In this document: positions 43,589 through 55,175 of the stretch, in pieces
Numbering within the stretch: the stretch's first letter is position 1
How the letters are laid out: each line of letters starts with the position of its first letter
Source of the DNA: Diplolepis rosae
Taxonomy: Eukaryota > Arthropoda > Insecta > Hymenoptera > Diplolepididae
Direction: 5' to 3'
Assembly: GCA_030998225.1 (NCBI GenBank)
Contig: JAPYXD010000723.1
Span: forward strand, 25,685,501 to 25,749,500
DNA: 64,000 nucleotides
The notes under the pieces: generated by a model
The model's database searches: none
What the model saw: only the letters and a program-made list of their open reading frames with translations
Told to the model about the DNA's origin: nothing
Translations under genes and position numbers: made by a program

Positions 43589-44561
43589 TCTGACGTCAAG
43601 TTCCCAAGTTACAGTGGTTTAGTGACGCTATTTTTGTAATTTTCAAAAGAATGGAAAAATCTGAATTTCGTGTGTTGATAAAGGATTGCATTTTAATGGG
43701 ACTTTAACCGCGGCCGTACGAACACCGATGATGCTGAACGCTCTGGTCGCCCACATTCGGCAGTTTTTTCCGAAAACATAAAAAAAGTCCACAAAATGGT
43801 TTTCGCGAATCGTCAATTGAAGTTGCGTGAGATAAATGACGCCTTAAAAACATTAGAAGGCAGTGTATTCACCATTTTGCATAAACACTTAAGCATAAGA
43901 ATGCTCTGTTTGAAATGGTTACCGCGTTTGCTTACAGTTGATCAAAAACAACAACGCGTCGACGATTCAGAGGTAAGTGGACAGCAAAGAGGGAAAATCG
44001 TCCAAAGCGACCAAAAACGCAAATGTCTGGTAAGGATTTGGCCTTCGTATTTTGGAATGAAAACGGAATTTCATTCATCAATTACCTTGAGAAAGGAAAA
44101 ACCATCAATAGCGAATATTATATGGCGTTATTGGTGTGTTTGAAGGAAGAAATTACGGAAAAACGACCCCAAATGTGCAAGAAAAAAGTGATCTTTCACC
44201 AAAACAATGCTCCTCGTCATAAGTGTATCACAGCAATGGCAAAATTTTATGAATTGCACTTTGAATTGCTTTTCCATCCACTTTATTCTCCAAATCTGAC
44301 TCCCAATAACTACTAACCTGTTTGTAGACCTAAAAAGAATGCTCCAGGGCAATGAAGCTCCAATGGAGATGTCATTGCCGAAGCTGGAGTTTATTTTGAG
44401 GCCAAAGATAAATCGTTCTACTAAAAAGGCATCGAAATGTAAGAGAAGCATTAAAAGGAATGTATCACTCTTGAAGGAGACTATATTGATGAATGAAGTC
44501 GAATTTTGCCTAAAAGTTGTTGTTTTATTAGTCATCCTGCGAACTTATTGAGTGATATGTT
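43589..44561 (+). pseudogene. mariner copy with mutated catalytic residues
   Basis: ATG 43651 (MEKSEFRVLIKDCILMGL) then a deletion; next RGRTNTDDAERSGRPHSAV, LKLREINDALKTLEGSVFTI and LPRLLTVDQKQQRVDDS. A deletion removes the first catalytic Asp. A frame change gives VFWNENGISFINYLEKGKTI, VIFHQNNAPRHKC and PLYSPNLTPNNY. The second and third catalytic Asp are both Asn here. The right end (ATCCTGCGAACTTATTGAG) matches the mariner at 46236; the left end is missing where it meets the LTR. Confidence 0.85.
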
Positions 44562-44894
44562 ATTAATTCATGGCCTCTTTCAGACGTAATCATGTTTAAT
44601 TTTGCACTGCATGTTTGCTTTTGCATTTTGCTCTATCAGCATCTTTTCGTTTCAAAGAGTTCTTGATCGAAACTGATATTCCTAACTTCAATTTATTTTT
44701 ATTATTTTTTAAATATTCAATACGTAATACAGAAAAATTAATGACGTTACAAACCAGAGTACAAAAAATTAAACAAAGTGAAGTGAAGGCACTTATTACT
44801 GAAAGGGAACAAACTAATTTTAAATAGACAGTTGATTTCTTCCAACCTGAAACTTTATTCTGTTTTTTCTTTGGTGATTTTGCTCTTTATGCGT
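44562..44894. other. spacer, no gene seen
   Basis: The 70-codon frame at 44615 has no recognisable family. Nothing else stands out. Confidence 0.4.
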
Positions 44895-45240
44895 GTTCAC
44901 AGGGAACCTCAACGCCGCAAGAATGAAAGGCACTTTTTCAGCGAGGCTCGTTACCTTCTGCCGAAAAGTTTTCTTGCGAGGAAACCGATGTCTGGGTATT
45001 ACAGGAGGATAACGACCTCAAGCACACACCGAAAAGAAAAAAATGGCATCTCGACTTGGATTGGCCTTCACAATCTCCTGATGCTAATCCAATTGACAGA
45101 GTGAGATATATGTATCATGAAGAGGAAGTTTCAGAGGAAACGTATATTCAACTTTAAGCAGCTCTCTCACCAAGTTCATTAAATAAGGAGGTCGCTTGCT
45201 GCAACTTATGCCCAAAAGATTTATTGGGTAATGATTATAA
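44895..45240 (+). pseudogene. Tc1-like transposase relic, C-terminal part
   Basis: [20 protein letters not shown], with the second catalytic Asp retained, is followed by [18 protein letters not shown], where the usual Glu of NPIENVW has become Asp. Later fragments ([17 protein letters not shown]) are frameshifted. Upstream is FTENLNA-like sequence. This copy shows the residue lost from the relic at 11820. Confidence 0.8.
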
Positions 45241-45562
45241 AATATATTTGATGTACTTTAAAATACTATAAGCTTTTTTAATTCCATAAATCGATCTCGT
45301 AGATCTGGCGTATCCGCTCTTGTAAAAGAGACTGTAACTGAGAATGAATAGGCGGCTGAAATAGTAATACCGATTAAGGGGCTCAATTTTTAGCAGTATG
45401 TAGATGTAAAACATTGTATGGAATTATTTGTAATGTATAATACTAATTTAGTATCAAATAAATAATGGAAATATGGTATTTGACAGCTGACGTTTCATAG
45501 ATTATTCAGTAAAAAAAAGTTTCAAGTTTAGATGTTTATTTATTGTTTTGCTTTGTTTTGAA
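45241..45562. other. spacer, possible mariner leader at its end
   Basis: No family recognised. The expected left inverted end of the next mariner was not found. Confidence 0.4.
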
Positions 45563-46235
45563 ATGGAGATTCCAGATGATCATTTTCGTCACATTTTACT
45601 TTATTACTTTTGAAAAGGTAAAAACGCAGTGCATTCCCGGAAGAAGTGCCAGAAATGGTTTGCTAGTTTTCGTTCCGAAGATTTTGAGCTGAAAGATCCA
45701 CCACGCTTTGGACGCCCAACTGAAGTTGACGACAAAATAAAAGCAATGATAGAAAATAACCGGCGTAGTACGACACGAAAGATCGCAGTGAAGCTCAACA
45801 TATCACATAAATGCGTTGAAAGACATTTAAAACAACTTGGTTACGTTAACAAGCTCGATATTTCGGTTCCTTACAAATTGAACGAAATTCAGCTCACCAA
45901 ATGAATTTCCTTTTGCGATTCACTGCTGGAACGTAACGAAACCGAAAAATGGGTTGATTACGATAAAGTCGTGCGAAAAAGATCATAGAGCAAACGAGAT
46001 AAACCTGCACAATCGATATCAAAGACCGATATTCATCAAAAGAAGGTTATGCTGAGTGTTTGGTGGGATTTCAAAGGTATTGTTTATTTTGAGCTGCTCC
46101 CAAGGAATCGAACTATCAATTCGAATGTCTACTGTCGCCAGATAATGAAATTAGACGAAGAAATCAAGGAAAAGCGGCCAGAACTAGAAAATGGTAAAGG
46201 CGTCATCTTACATCAAGATAACGCCAGACCACATA

Positions 46236-47529
46236 ACACGTGGATCAATAAGTCCCGGGACTGACACATAGATGGCGTTGCCAACAGAGGTTCTGTATGA
46301 TTTTTCATGAGTACCGACCATCAAAAGATACCTGTCAAAATTTCATGACATTCTGACGTTTGGTCCACTAGTTACAGTGATTTAAGTGACGCCAGTCTTG
46401 ATATTCTCAAAACAATGGATTCGAAACAATTTCGTGTGTTGATTTACCATTGATTTTTGATGAAAAAAAAACACAGTGCAAGTTCATCAATGGCTTGAAA
46501 AGTGCTACGGGGACTCTGCTCCATTAAAAAGAACCATTTGTCGGTGGTATTCTGAGTTTAAACGTGGTCGTACAGACACTGAAGATGCTGAACGCTCCGG
46601 CCGGCCAAATGAGGTAGTTATACCGGAAACCATAAAAAAAGTCCAGCAAATCGTTTTCGAAAACCGTAAATTAAAATTGCGTGAGATAGCTGACACCTTA
46701 AAGATATCATACGGCAGTGTGTGCGCTATTTTGCATGAACATTTATCTACGAGGAAGCTGTTGTCAAAGTGGGTGCCGCGTTTGCTCACGGTGGATCAAA
46801 AACGACAACATGTCGTTGATTCCGAGCGCTGTTTGGAGTTGTTTCGCCGAAATAAACCGAATTTTTTGCGTCGGTATATGACAATGGACGAAACCTGGAT
46901 CCATCACTACACTCCGGAGTCAAAGCGGTCGTCAGCCGAGTGGACTGCAGTCGGTGAGAAGCGTCCAAAGCGGTCAAAAACGCAAATGTGGGCCAGTAAG
47001 GTTATGGCCTCAGTATTTTGGGATGCTCATGGAGTTTTGTTCATCGTCTACCTTGAAAAAGGTAAGACGATCATTAGCGAACGTTACATTGGCCAATTGA
47101 TGTGTTTAAAGAACGAAATCGGTGAGAAACGGCTCCAAATGAAGAAGAAAAAAGTGCTCTTTCACCAAGACAATGCGCCGTGTCACAAGTCGCTCTCTAC
47201 CATGGCGAAATTGAATGAATTGAACTTCGAATTGCTTCCACACCCACCATATTCACCGGATCTAGCCCCCAACGACTACCACCTGTTTGCAGACCTCAAA
47301 AAAATGCTCCAAGGAAAGAGATTCTACTCCAACGAGGAAGTCATCACCGAAACAAACGCTTATTTCGAGGCCAAAGATAAATCGTTCAGAAGAAAGGTAT
47401 TTAAATGTTAGAGAAGCGCTGGACTGATTTTGTTGCTTTTGAAGGAGACTATGTTGATGTATAAAGTCGAGTTTTGCGAAAAAAAATGTGTTTTTCCTAG
47501 TTAGTCACGGGACTTATTGATCCACGTGT
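46236..47529 (+). mobile_element. mariner B, complete with both ends
   Basis: Inverted ends ACACGTGGATCAATAAGTCC (46236) and GGACTTATTGATCCACGTGT (ending 47529) differ little. TA lies on both sides (46234-46235, 47530-47531). It is 1294 bp long, the size of a full mariner element. Confidence 0.94.
46415..47460 (+). pseudogene. mariner B transposase, near complete
   Basis: ATG 46415 opens MDSKQFRVLIYH, then a TGA and a run of nine A (near 46462-46470) where one frame shift occurs. From there 311 codons are open (to 47411): VHQWLEKCYGDSAPLKRTIC, GRPNEVVIPETIKKVQQIV, RLLTVDQKRQHVVDSERC, MTMDETWIHHYTPESKRSS (first D), VLFHQDNAPCHKS (second D) and PYSPDLAPNDYHLFADLKK (third D). Thirty-four residues separate the last two Asp, so all DD34D residues remain. 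A second shift near 47395 alters the last ~20 residues. Only one stop and two shifts separate it from an open frame. Confidence 0.92.
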
Positions 47530-47878
47530 TACATCTTTGGTCACTCGCAAAAAACTATTGCAGTTAGGCTGGGAAGTGATGCCTCATCCACCGTATAGTC
47601 CTGACCTTGCACTATCCGATTATCATTTATTCCGTTCACTTCAAAACCATTTAAATGGAAAAACATTCGATTCAAATAAGGCTTCAAAAATGAGTCGATT
47701 CAGTTTTTTGCGTCTAAGAATCAAACTTTCTACGAATTATGAAGCTGACTGAAAGATGGCAAAAGGTCATCGAACAAAATGGTCAATACATAATTGATTA
47801 ATATTTGTTATTTGTATTAATAAACTTGCTTTGAAAATCGTGAAAAAAAAACGAAATGACTTTGTTGCCAACCCAATA

Positions 47879-48640
47879 TTTTCAACCTTAACTATTTTAT
47901 AAACTGAATTTATTTATTAACTTACCATCATTTTCATTGTAAAAATCAAAAGTGTATATAAAAAAGTATAAATTTTTACAGTACGTTAGTAATAGTTTAC
48001 ATAGTATACAACTTTTTACATTTTAATGTCAAGATACAAGTTGGAAAATTTTTTGCAATTTCAAAATTTGAAATTTTTTTGCTTCGAAAGAATCCCACTA
48101 AATCAGTGTAATTAACTATTTGTAAAGCAAATTCAGAAAAATCTTGTTATTTTTACAAATCTAGTCAGGTTTGAAAAGGTTAAAAAGTTAATAATAAGGG
48201 TAGCTTATTCAGTCCGTATACGAACTTTATCAGGGCCGTTTCATACTTTTTTGATCAGGCAGCCTGCTCCGGACATGGTCCGAGCCTTTTTTTAAATAAG
48301 GCAAAATAAGGCAATTTTCGCACGGGTAGTTTGATCATATTGATCCACAAAAAAAATTATTAGCAAAATAGATTAAAATAGTCGAGTACTTCTATGTAAG
48401 AAATTTTGGTTGAACTGCAGTTTAGAAACAGGACATTTCAGTACGATGTATGACATGACAAGTCGGACACTTACCGGTGGTCGGCAATTTCCCGCGCCTG
48501 ATGAAATTTGGTCATTTTCATGCCCCTAAATCTTGGAGTCTACTACACCTATTAACTTGATTTTGTTTTTATTTTGTCAATAATTGAGTGATGAACAACT
48601 TTCACCATGGAAATTTTTTTATACAAACTTGGGGAAAATA
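47879..48640. other. AT-rich, no gene seen
   Basis: No recognised feature. A GC-richer phrase at 48245-48275 (CCTGCTCCGGACATGGTCCG) forms a small hairpin. Confidence 0.45.
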
Positions 48641-48965
48641 CAGCCTATCTAGCTACTGTTAACTGTAGCGAAAAAACTAGTTTGCGCGCCGGTGGCACAT
48701 AAAATAGAATACGTGCCAATGTACACAATTCGGGAAATTACGAGACTCGCGACAATGCTCATTGTGCGCCTAGGCACGTAATATACTATTATGTGCCTCC
48801 TGCGCGTAAACTCATTTTTACGCTACAGTTGAGAGTAGCGTAATGTTGTGTATTACGATACAGAGGAATGTGCCTCGACTACGCCTTGGCATCGATCTCC
48901 TGTGAGCATTGTCGCTCGTCGCGTAATATCCCTCATTATGCGCCTAGGCACATAATATACTATTA
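48641..48965. repeat. NRF1-family repeat, copy d, two fragments
   Basis: 48660-48785 (CACATAAAATAGAATACGTG, GACAATGCTC) and 48788-48965 (TATGTGCCTCCTGCGCGTAA, GAGAGTAGCGTAATG) are terminal pieces of the family placed side by side. The TGCGCATGCG part is absent. Confidence 0.78.
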
Positions 48966-49038
48966 AGACTAATATATTGCAGATACTCGATGGAAAAAAT
49001 GACTTATAAAATTAGAGCAGGCGATTTTGGAATAATCT

Positions 49039-49216
49039 GTGCAGAAATTTTCTGATCTAACACCGATTTTCCCCCGATCTGGGAAGTTAAAAATCCGGCG
49101 GAGGGCATTGCAATTATCTGTCATCCAGATCGGGCCCAGACCAGGCGTAGCGTTTCATTTTGAATTAGAAAATGTTCTGTTGGGCCCTGATCGTCGTCGC
49201 GACAAAATTTCTGCAC
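49039..49216. mobile_element. TGTGCAGAAATTTT TIR element, 178 bp
   Basis: Ends TGTGCAGAAATTTT (49039) and AAAATTTCTGCAC (ending 49216). The interior carries CCCCCGATCTGGG and CCAGATCGGGCCC. A compact relative of 18177-18890. Confidence 0.85.
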
Positions 49217-50399
49217 GTCAAAACACATAATTAAATATGTTATTTATAAATATATAAGAAATTATTTTTAGAATTAAATACACAATGGGAAGAATTATTT
49301 GGAAAAATATAAAATATTGTTGAAAATAATTTTTTAGATATTTTTTCTTGATAAAAAAACTTTTTTATGAAATATCCTAAGTGCGAATGCTGAAGAAAGG
49401 CTTGACGCTTACTGAGCTTAAGTTTGTTACAATCCAACCAAAAATCAAAAATCTGAATTTCAATGAGATTTTCAAATTTCGTTTGAAACATTTTCCGAAT
49501 TTTTGCATTTACTAAAATAGATGCGTAAAACCATTACTCGCTTTATTAAATTTATTGAGATAAAATAAATTTGTCTTTATTTTAAAAATATTTTTGTATT
49601 GGAAAAAGAATAATGCAAACAAAGTCAATCTTATTGATTTGCAGCTAAAAATGACTGAATTGTGAATATATTTATACTGATTTTAATAAAGTCAATTTTT
49701 TACTCAATTTCATTTTGAAACATTAAACGTATGGCTGTACATAGGGTGTATAAATGTATGCAACCCCCCGGGTAACTCGGTTATTATGCATTTTATCGAA
49801 AATATGCAAGAGAAAAAGTTATTTCGTCTCAAAAAGTAATTCAGGTGCAGGTAATAAGTCTATTTTCTCCTTTCTTCAAGAGAAAGTTGATATATTTATA
49901 GATTTTAAGGTAATAAAAACCTTGTCTATTCCTTTAATTTCCTGTGGTATTTTGTAAGATGGAAATCATACTTTGGAAGGTAAACTTGTATTTTAATTTC
50001 GTTGTGGAAAAATTTATGACTTTTCAAAGATACTGAATTTCAGTAAACTTGGAGTGATGATCGGATTCAGAAAAAATCAGTAGAGTAGACACAAGCAATT
50101 TTTGACTTTTAACCAAATTTTTCCCTTTGGTTGGTGGTTTTAGCCGCCGCGGTCGAAAGCAAGTAATTATATTACCTCCAAAGCAAGATACAGACCAGTT
50201 GTTAGGAACCCTTAAGGTTTTAAATTTGAAAGCTTTCTAGCCACTGACGTACCGACTTTCTAGGTCTTGTCCCCTTTTGCACAAGATTATTCATAAGAGG
50301 CACGAGCCTCCTAATCATCCGTTTTTCCACTTTAGCAGGTGCATCAAGAAATGTGAAGAAGGAAATATTTCTCCAAAATTTAAATAAATTGTTAATCTA
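49217..50399. other. no gene; possible solo mariner end near 49743
   Basis: TAGGGTGTATAAATGTATGC at 49743 resembles a mariner-type end, but no partner was found. The frames at 49240-49491 and 49754-49957 are unsupported. Confidence 0.4.
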
Positions 50400-50821
50400 C
50401 ACGGAGAGAACTGTTAGAGTATATGCTACTATTCCCGTTGAGTAAGCTAATTTATAGTAATAACAACTACTCGTTGGTTCAGAAATACTGAACAACGTTC
50501 TGTTGATTCTACTAAATAGAATAGTATGAACGCTGACTATCTGTTTAGTAGAATCAACTGTATAGCCCTCTCACCTGACGCTCCTGACTATAATACTAAC
50601 CTCTCTGATCCGCTGACCGGCAGCCGGTTCGTGTTCGTGATAATCGTAATAAACGTATGAGTGAGGCTGGTCCCACAAAGTGTCCTAAGATTCGCACATA
50701 TCGTCGATGCGTGTACGTTCTGACGTCATCAATGCGTTGTTACTAAGTGTCACATGTTTCGTTGATTAACGTGCTTAAGAATTCATTCCTGGTTTTTCAA
50801 GTTGCTGACAACTAGTCTCGA

Positions 50822-50880
50822 TAGGCGAATGGTTACGCTCGTTGATTTGTGTGCGTTAGGTTAGGCGTTCGAATCCCCCC
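50822..50880 (+). other. tRNA-like promoter boxes
   Basis: TAGGCGAATGG (A-box-like, 50822-50832) and GGCGTTCGAATCC (B-box-like, 50864-50876) at normal tRNA spacing. A full cloverleaf cannot be drawn. Possibly part of a SINE head. Confidence 0.3.
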
Positions 50881-51060
50881 CATTGCGTGCGAACTTTTAA
50901 TTAATAAGTGAGCGTTGAAAATTGCGATTACCAGTTAATTATAAGTAGATCCATGTATATCTTAACAAATATCATATGCTATGTATAATTATATATTTTT
51001 TAGGATTCTTTTTTATAATTTTAAGCGCGATTTTACTAATCACTGAAGAGTAGCACCTAC

Positions 51061-51429
51061 CCCGAGTCGAAAAATCGAAGGCCTCATTTGAGCCTCTGCG
51101 ACATAATTTTGAGGCTGAAGAGAGGTAAAAGAGGTTCTTCTTCGTATTTTTGAACCTCTTTTAAGCCTCCAGACTTGACTTACGTCCGTTTTAGGCTCAA
51201 GAGGTTCAAATGAGGCCATACATTACGACGGTGTGAGGCTCTTCTCGATCGAAGAGGTTCCTGAGCGTTAAAGGAGGTTGAAAAATAAAATACAGAGGCT
51301 AAAGAGGGTTAAATGATGACTTAACGATTATCAATAGGTTTTAAAGAGGTTGTGGAGGCTTAAAATGTTTCAAATGAGCTTCAAAATCATCAAGAGGCTC
51401 ATATGAGGCCCTCGAAATTTCGACTCGGG
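51061..51429. mobile_element. 369-bp MITE with GAGGCT/AAGAGGTT motifs
   Basis: Ends CCCGAGTCGAAAAATCGAAG and TCGAAATTTCGACTCGGG are inverted. GAGGCTNAAGAGGTT-type phrases recur in both orientations inside. The outer eleven bases are identical to the fold-back element at 11186. Confidence 0.85.
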
Positions 51430-51903
51430 ACTGCGCTCGCAGTCGCACGTACGATTCTTGTTTAGTAAAACGCTCTCAACATCAGTATATTCTACTAAAC
51501 AAGAATCGTACGTGTGACTGCGTACACAGTAGAAGCTACTCTTCAGTGACCAGTGAAATCGACTAAAGTCGCGTTTAGTAGATTCTACCGACGAGTTGGC
51601 CGGTCCATAATTTTTTATTCCGTTTAGTAGCTCTAACCCTTGCAAGGGTGGGAGCCACTAAACATTTTTCTCCGTGTATAATTTTTGGTATCTTTTTATT
51701 TCCCAATATTAGTATATAAGTAGTCTTTAGGAATGATATCGATATGTAGTTATGTGCTCAGAAGAAAGTATGGAGGTGATGTGACCAATTCATTCCTTGG
51801 CTATAGATTTTTTCTCCATATGAAAAATTTTAAATCAAAATAAATCAGTCCAAATATAGGGAATAATAAATAATAGCATATAGAAGGAATATGGGAAATC
51901 ATA

Positions 51904-52019
51904 CTCTCTAAATTTGAATCAGTGAAAATTAACTGATTTAACAGTGAAAAATATTTTTTCACTGATGAATCAGTGAAAAGTCAAATCAGTGAAAATTTCA
52001 CTGATTCAGATTTAGAGAG
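51904..52019. mobile_element. CTCTCTAAAT MITE, copy 2
   Basis: Ends CTCTCTAAATTTGAATCAG and CTGATTCAGATTTAGAGAG; TA on the left, altered on the right. The interior has the same AATCAGTGAAAA motifs as 25061. Confidence 0.88.
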
Positions 52020-52691
52020 ACGTGCATTAAAATGAAGGAAATTTTTAATCTTATTAATAGTATCTGCTAAGTGTCCACCAACACTGTCGGTAACATACTC
52101 AGCAAATTGCTTATTATTATAATCATTTATTTATATCATTACGAAAATTCAAGACATAACAGACCTGTCTCAGTAATTTTCATTAATTGCTGGAAATTTC
52201 AAGACGATATTCCACTATCCGTGGAAATGTAGTTACAGAGCTGTAATTGCCGATAACACTTCAGTTTTATATTTTAGAATAAAAAAAATTTCAGAATTTT
52301 TACTAAAACGAAGTTAATAGACGTTCCTTATTATCTTCTGATACATTTACCAAATTTTGAGCTATGCTCATGGCCTCAAGGAACGTTATAAAAGGTATAA
52401 TATGGGATTATATGTGGTCAAAGAACACATTTTCTTGGATTAAAAGAAATTTTTTAGTTTCTAAAAAAATATCTTTAAAATGAATAAATCTTTTTCTTTG
52501 ACCGTATATAAAAGGAATTTTTTTTTTATTAAAATAAACCTAAATTAATAAAATGGTTGGAATACATAGCGTATTTAAAATGAAATTTATGTTATAAAAT
52601 GATTCGCTAAAGTGAGAAGTATAACAAGTGATGATTTATACAAATGTAGACAGAAAAAACCAGGTGTTATATTTATCTGGATTCTAGATAG
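52020..52691. other. AT-rich, no gene seen
   Basis: No recognisable coding, RNA or element signal on either strand. Confidence 0.45.
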
Positions 52692-52777
52692 AATAATAAT
52701 AAACAGGACTTATATCGACCCTTAGTATTAAAATTTGGATATTTTTAGTGTACTTATTTGGCATTAGGGTCCATATA
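52692..52777 (-). mobile_element. Penelope-like 3' tail, minus strand
   Basis: On the minus strand GGACCCTAATGCC then AAGGGTCGATATAAGTCCTG match 31498-31570 closely. The sequence is cut off at the MITE starting at 52790, so no hammerhead-like motif remains. Confidence 0.78.
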
Positions 52778-52789
52778 TTTTAACCTATA

Positions 52790-53218
52790 CACCGAAAGAA
52801 ATCTCTTTCGAATTTCGTACAAATCTGAATTTACTAAAATCGCAACACATTTGTTTTACTTTTATTGCACAAACTTCAGCGAATTTCGTATGGACATCAG
52901 TATGCCAAAATAGGAAAGCCGATATACGAAGAAAGTAAACAACTCTGCTTGCGAAAAACGCACGGCACCCGTACTCTCTCGGTATGACTAAGTTGGTTTG
53001 ACAACGTATTGCAGTAGACTGAAGTTGCCGAATCTAATGTATTGCAATACATTGTTAAACCAACTTGGCCATACCGAGAGAGTACGGGTGCCGTGCGTTT
53101 TTCGCAAGCAGAGTGGTGTGCTTTCTTCGTATTCTTTTATACTAATATCATATAAAAAGTCGTTTACGAAAATTGTAATGGCGCCTCATACGAAACAAGT
53201 AAGAGATTTTTTTCGGTG
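52790..53218. mobile_element. 429-bp MITE with an internal hairpin
   Basis: Ends CACCGAAAGAAATCTCTT (52790) and AAGAGATTTTTTTCGGTG (ending 53218), TA on both sides. An internal inverted repeat of about 90 bp per arm (CACGGCACCCGTACTCTCTC near 52962 and its complement near 53074) dominates the middle. Confidence 0.88.
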
Positions 53219-53376
53219 TAGGACTCGATTGATATAACGCCGGATTCTAGTAATGATTATATATTCTGTACTAGACTCTAAGTAAATACAACACCAAACT
53301 TCAGGTTAACATGACACTATTTTTTCTGTGAATATTAGCTTAAGTGGTTATGAAATTTATGTCAAATGATAATGTA

Positions 53377-54305
53377 CACTGAAAGAAATGGTATTGTGTT
53401 TCTACCTTATCGAGTTTGTTAGAGAATTTCTATGCAAATTAGAAAGAAAATCTTCTTACTTCAGTTATATTATTTTGTGTGTTAATAAGTATGAATAAGA
53501 AAATAACAAATACTAGTTGAGCTAATGACATGTCTTTAAATTAGCTATCAGCTCAGGAAACTTTCATAAATGTCCTTCTGATTGTATTATCCATCGACTG
53601 TTATGAAAAATAGTATACATTACTCGGAACAAAACACAGCGAAAGCATTTCGTGTGATTGCAGCCCTCGTTTCACTCGGGCAGCAAACTTCACACTCATG
53701 CAATCGCTCTGTTTCGCCACTTGTAATGTAATATACTATTGTTTCAAGGATGTATATGTATGGTGTTGCCGGCATCGATTTAATTTATTTTTTGTAGATT
53801 TATAAATTTTATATAAGGTGTACAACTTTGCCGCTTACTGTGTGACAGTTTTGATCTGTCGATTTTGACTAGCAATTACCGCTGCAGCCATCTATCGAAA
53901 AACGGCGAAAGCAAACTTGTACACTTAATAATAATTCATATATAGATCTAGGAAATTAGTTATTTGATAGTTTTAAAATATTAAGATCAACCACTGATAT
54001 AATAGTTTCCTTATCCCTAACCTCTGAAAATACTACGCATCACTAGCAGACAAGTGTCTGCTTGAAGTTGAGCTGATTTTCCAAAACAGAGTTTGGCTAA
54101 AGGAACCATAACCATGTTTCATCTGCTGCAGCCATATCAGTTTGGATTTGTGTATTGAAAATATATTACTGGTGCAGTAATATCCCTTCAACTATAACTG
54201 TTTTTATGAAACACCCATACAGTTTAGCTGTATCTGAGTCAGTCAAACTCTTTTGCTAATATGCCCAGAAAATTGTCTGTATTCACGATGAATTTCTTTC
54301 AGTGT
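53377..54305. mobile_element. 0.93-kb TIR element with CACTGAAAGAAAT ends
   Basis: CACTGAAAGAAAT (53377) and ATTTCTTTCAGTG (ending 54305) with TA on both sides. It holds a GC-rich hairpin repeat (53640-53740, GCCCTCGTTTCACTCGGGC) and a short mariner-type MITE (about 53815-53935, GTGTACAACTTTGCCG / CAAACTTGTACAC). Confidence 0.72.
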
Positions 54306-55175
54306 AATTTGGATAAGTGGAAATTTTCACACATATTCATTCAGACAAAAACCACATTAATGCAACATGACAATTAGAACAAAAATTTCTATGATAAATA
54401 TCAATTAAAAAGAAAAGAAATGAGATTTAATATAAATTAGGGTAAATAAATATACGGGGATATGAAAATTATGATAAACAAAAAATATGACTCATGACAA
54501 AATAGTTGAAAGCTTATTTGTAGATCTTTTCGAAAGGAACAATTTTGTTTTCTAATTTTAGTTTTGTTCCGAAAAGTAGGTACGCTCGGAGAAACAAACA
54601 AAAAGTATATTTTAAAGATGTTTGTTGGCCAGTGATAATTTACATTTCATTGGAATCCAGTGTGAACTATAATAATTACAGGATGATAGCCATCACCTGC
54701 AATAATTTTTTATCTTGTGCATATCTAGTTAAGTGTATATGTGGACGTTGTACATCTTCTCTATCCGTGTAGGATCGCCTTTAGTCTGCAGTTGGATCGG
54801 TGCAAGGGTTGCTTAATTCTAGTAATCTCCCCGTCAGAACAGCTTCTGATCCGGACCATCCGGATGCTGCGGGATACGTGGCCTGTTCCTTTGCGATGTT
54901 CTTGCGACTAGATGGTTGGTACACCGAATAATAATACACCGTGAAGCTTCGTGAAGCGAGGAGAGATATGGAAGAAAGGGTCAGGGAAAAAGAAGGGATT
55001 CGATAATTACTACCGGGAGTCATGGAGGTGGCATTCTCCTCCCGCAACGAGCGCAAACGCGTAATTACTCTCCTTTGCCATCATGCGGGATCTTCGATTC
55101 CGAACTTCATTTCAAATGCATCGACTAGAAGTCTAGGATGAATAAGAAACCTTTCACATTTTGGCACATTTTTTT
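54306..55175. other. no gene recognised; GC-richer at 54780-55130
   Basis: The minus-strand frame 54781-55056 (91 codons) and the plus-strand frame at 54545 have no motif I know. The stretch is not repeated in the window and could hold a host exon. Confidence 0.4.

Larger units (their letters stand above)
37796..43590 (-). mobile_element. BEL/Pao LTR retrotransposon with nested insertions
   Basis: Reading the minus strand from 43590 down, remains appear in the right order: LTR end with primer site, gag, zinc knuckles plus protease, reverse transcriptase, RNase H region, integrase zinc finger, integrase core and integrase C-terminal part. The order protease, RT, RNase H, integrase and the motifs match BEL/Pao. 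Insertions interrupt it at 38611-39083, 39136-39382, 39525-39737 and 39952-41596. The 5' LTR is cut by a mariner at 43589. A 3' LTR was not found. Confidence 0.85.
45563..47876 (+). mobile_element. mariner A, split by mariner B
   Basis: The transposase frame starts at ATG 45563 (MEIPDDHFRHILLYYF, then a stop) and continues with CQKWFASFRSEDFELKDPPR, MLSVWWDFKGIVYFELLPRN and GVILHQDNARPH up to 46233. Mariner B intervenes. The frame resumes after 47531 with VTRKKLLQLGWEVMPHPPYS and PDLALSDYHLFRSL and ends near 47800. The right inverted end ...GTTGCCAACCCAA with TA follows (47876). Several stops and frame changes are present. Together the halves carry the second and third Asp; the first-Asp segment is missing. 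The insertion falls right after the QDNARPH motif. Confidence 0.88.
50400..51678. mobile_element. 1.28-kb TIR element with TTTAGTAG motifs
   Basis: Ends CACGGAGAGAACTGTT (50400) and AACATTTTTCTCCGTG (ending 51677), TA next to both. TTTAGTAGAATC-like phrases occur near both ends in inverted orientation. It contains the element 51061-51429 and a tRNA-like box pair at 50822. Confidence 0.75.

Noticed and set aside
37796..43590. Endogenous virus with envelope
   Set aside because: All recognisable parts are BEL/Pao gag-pol; no envelope-like frame was seen.
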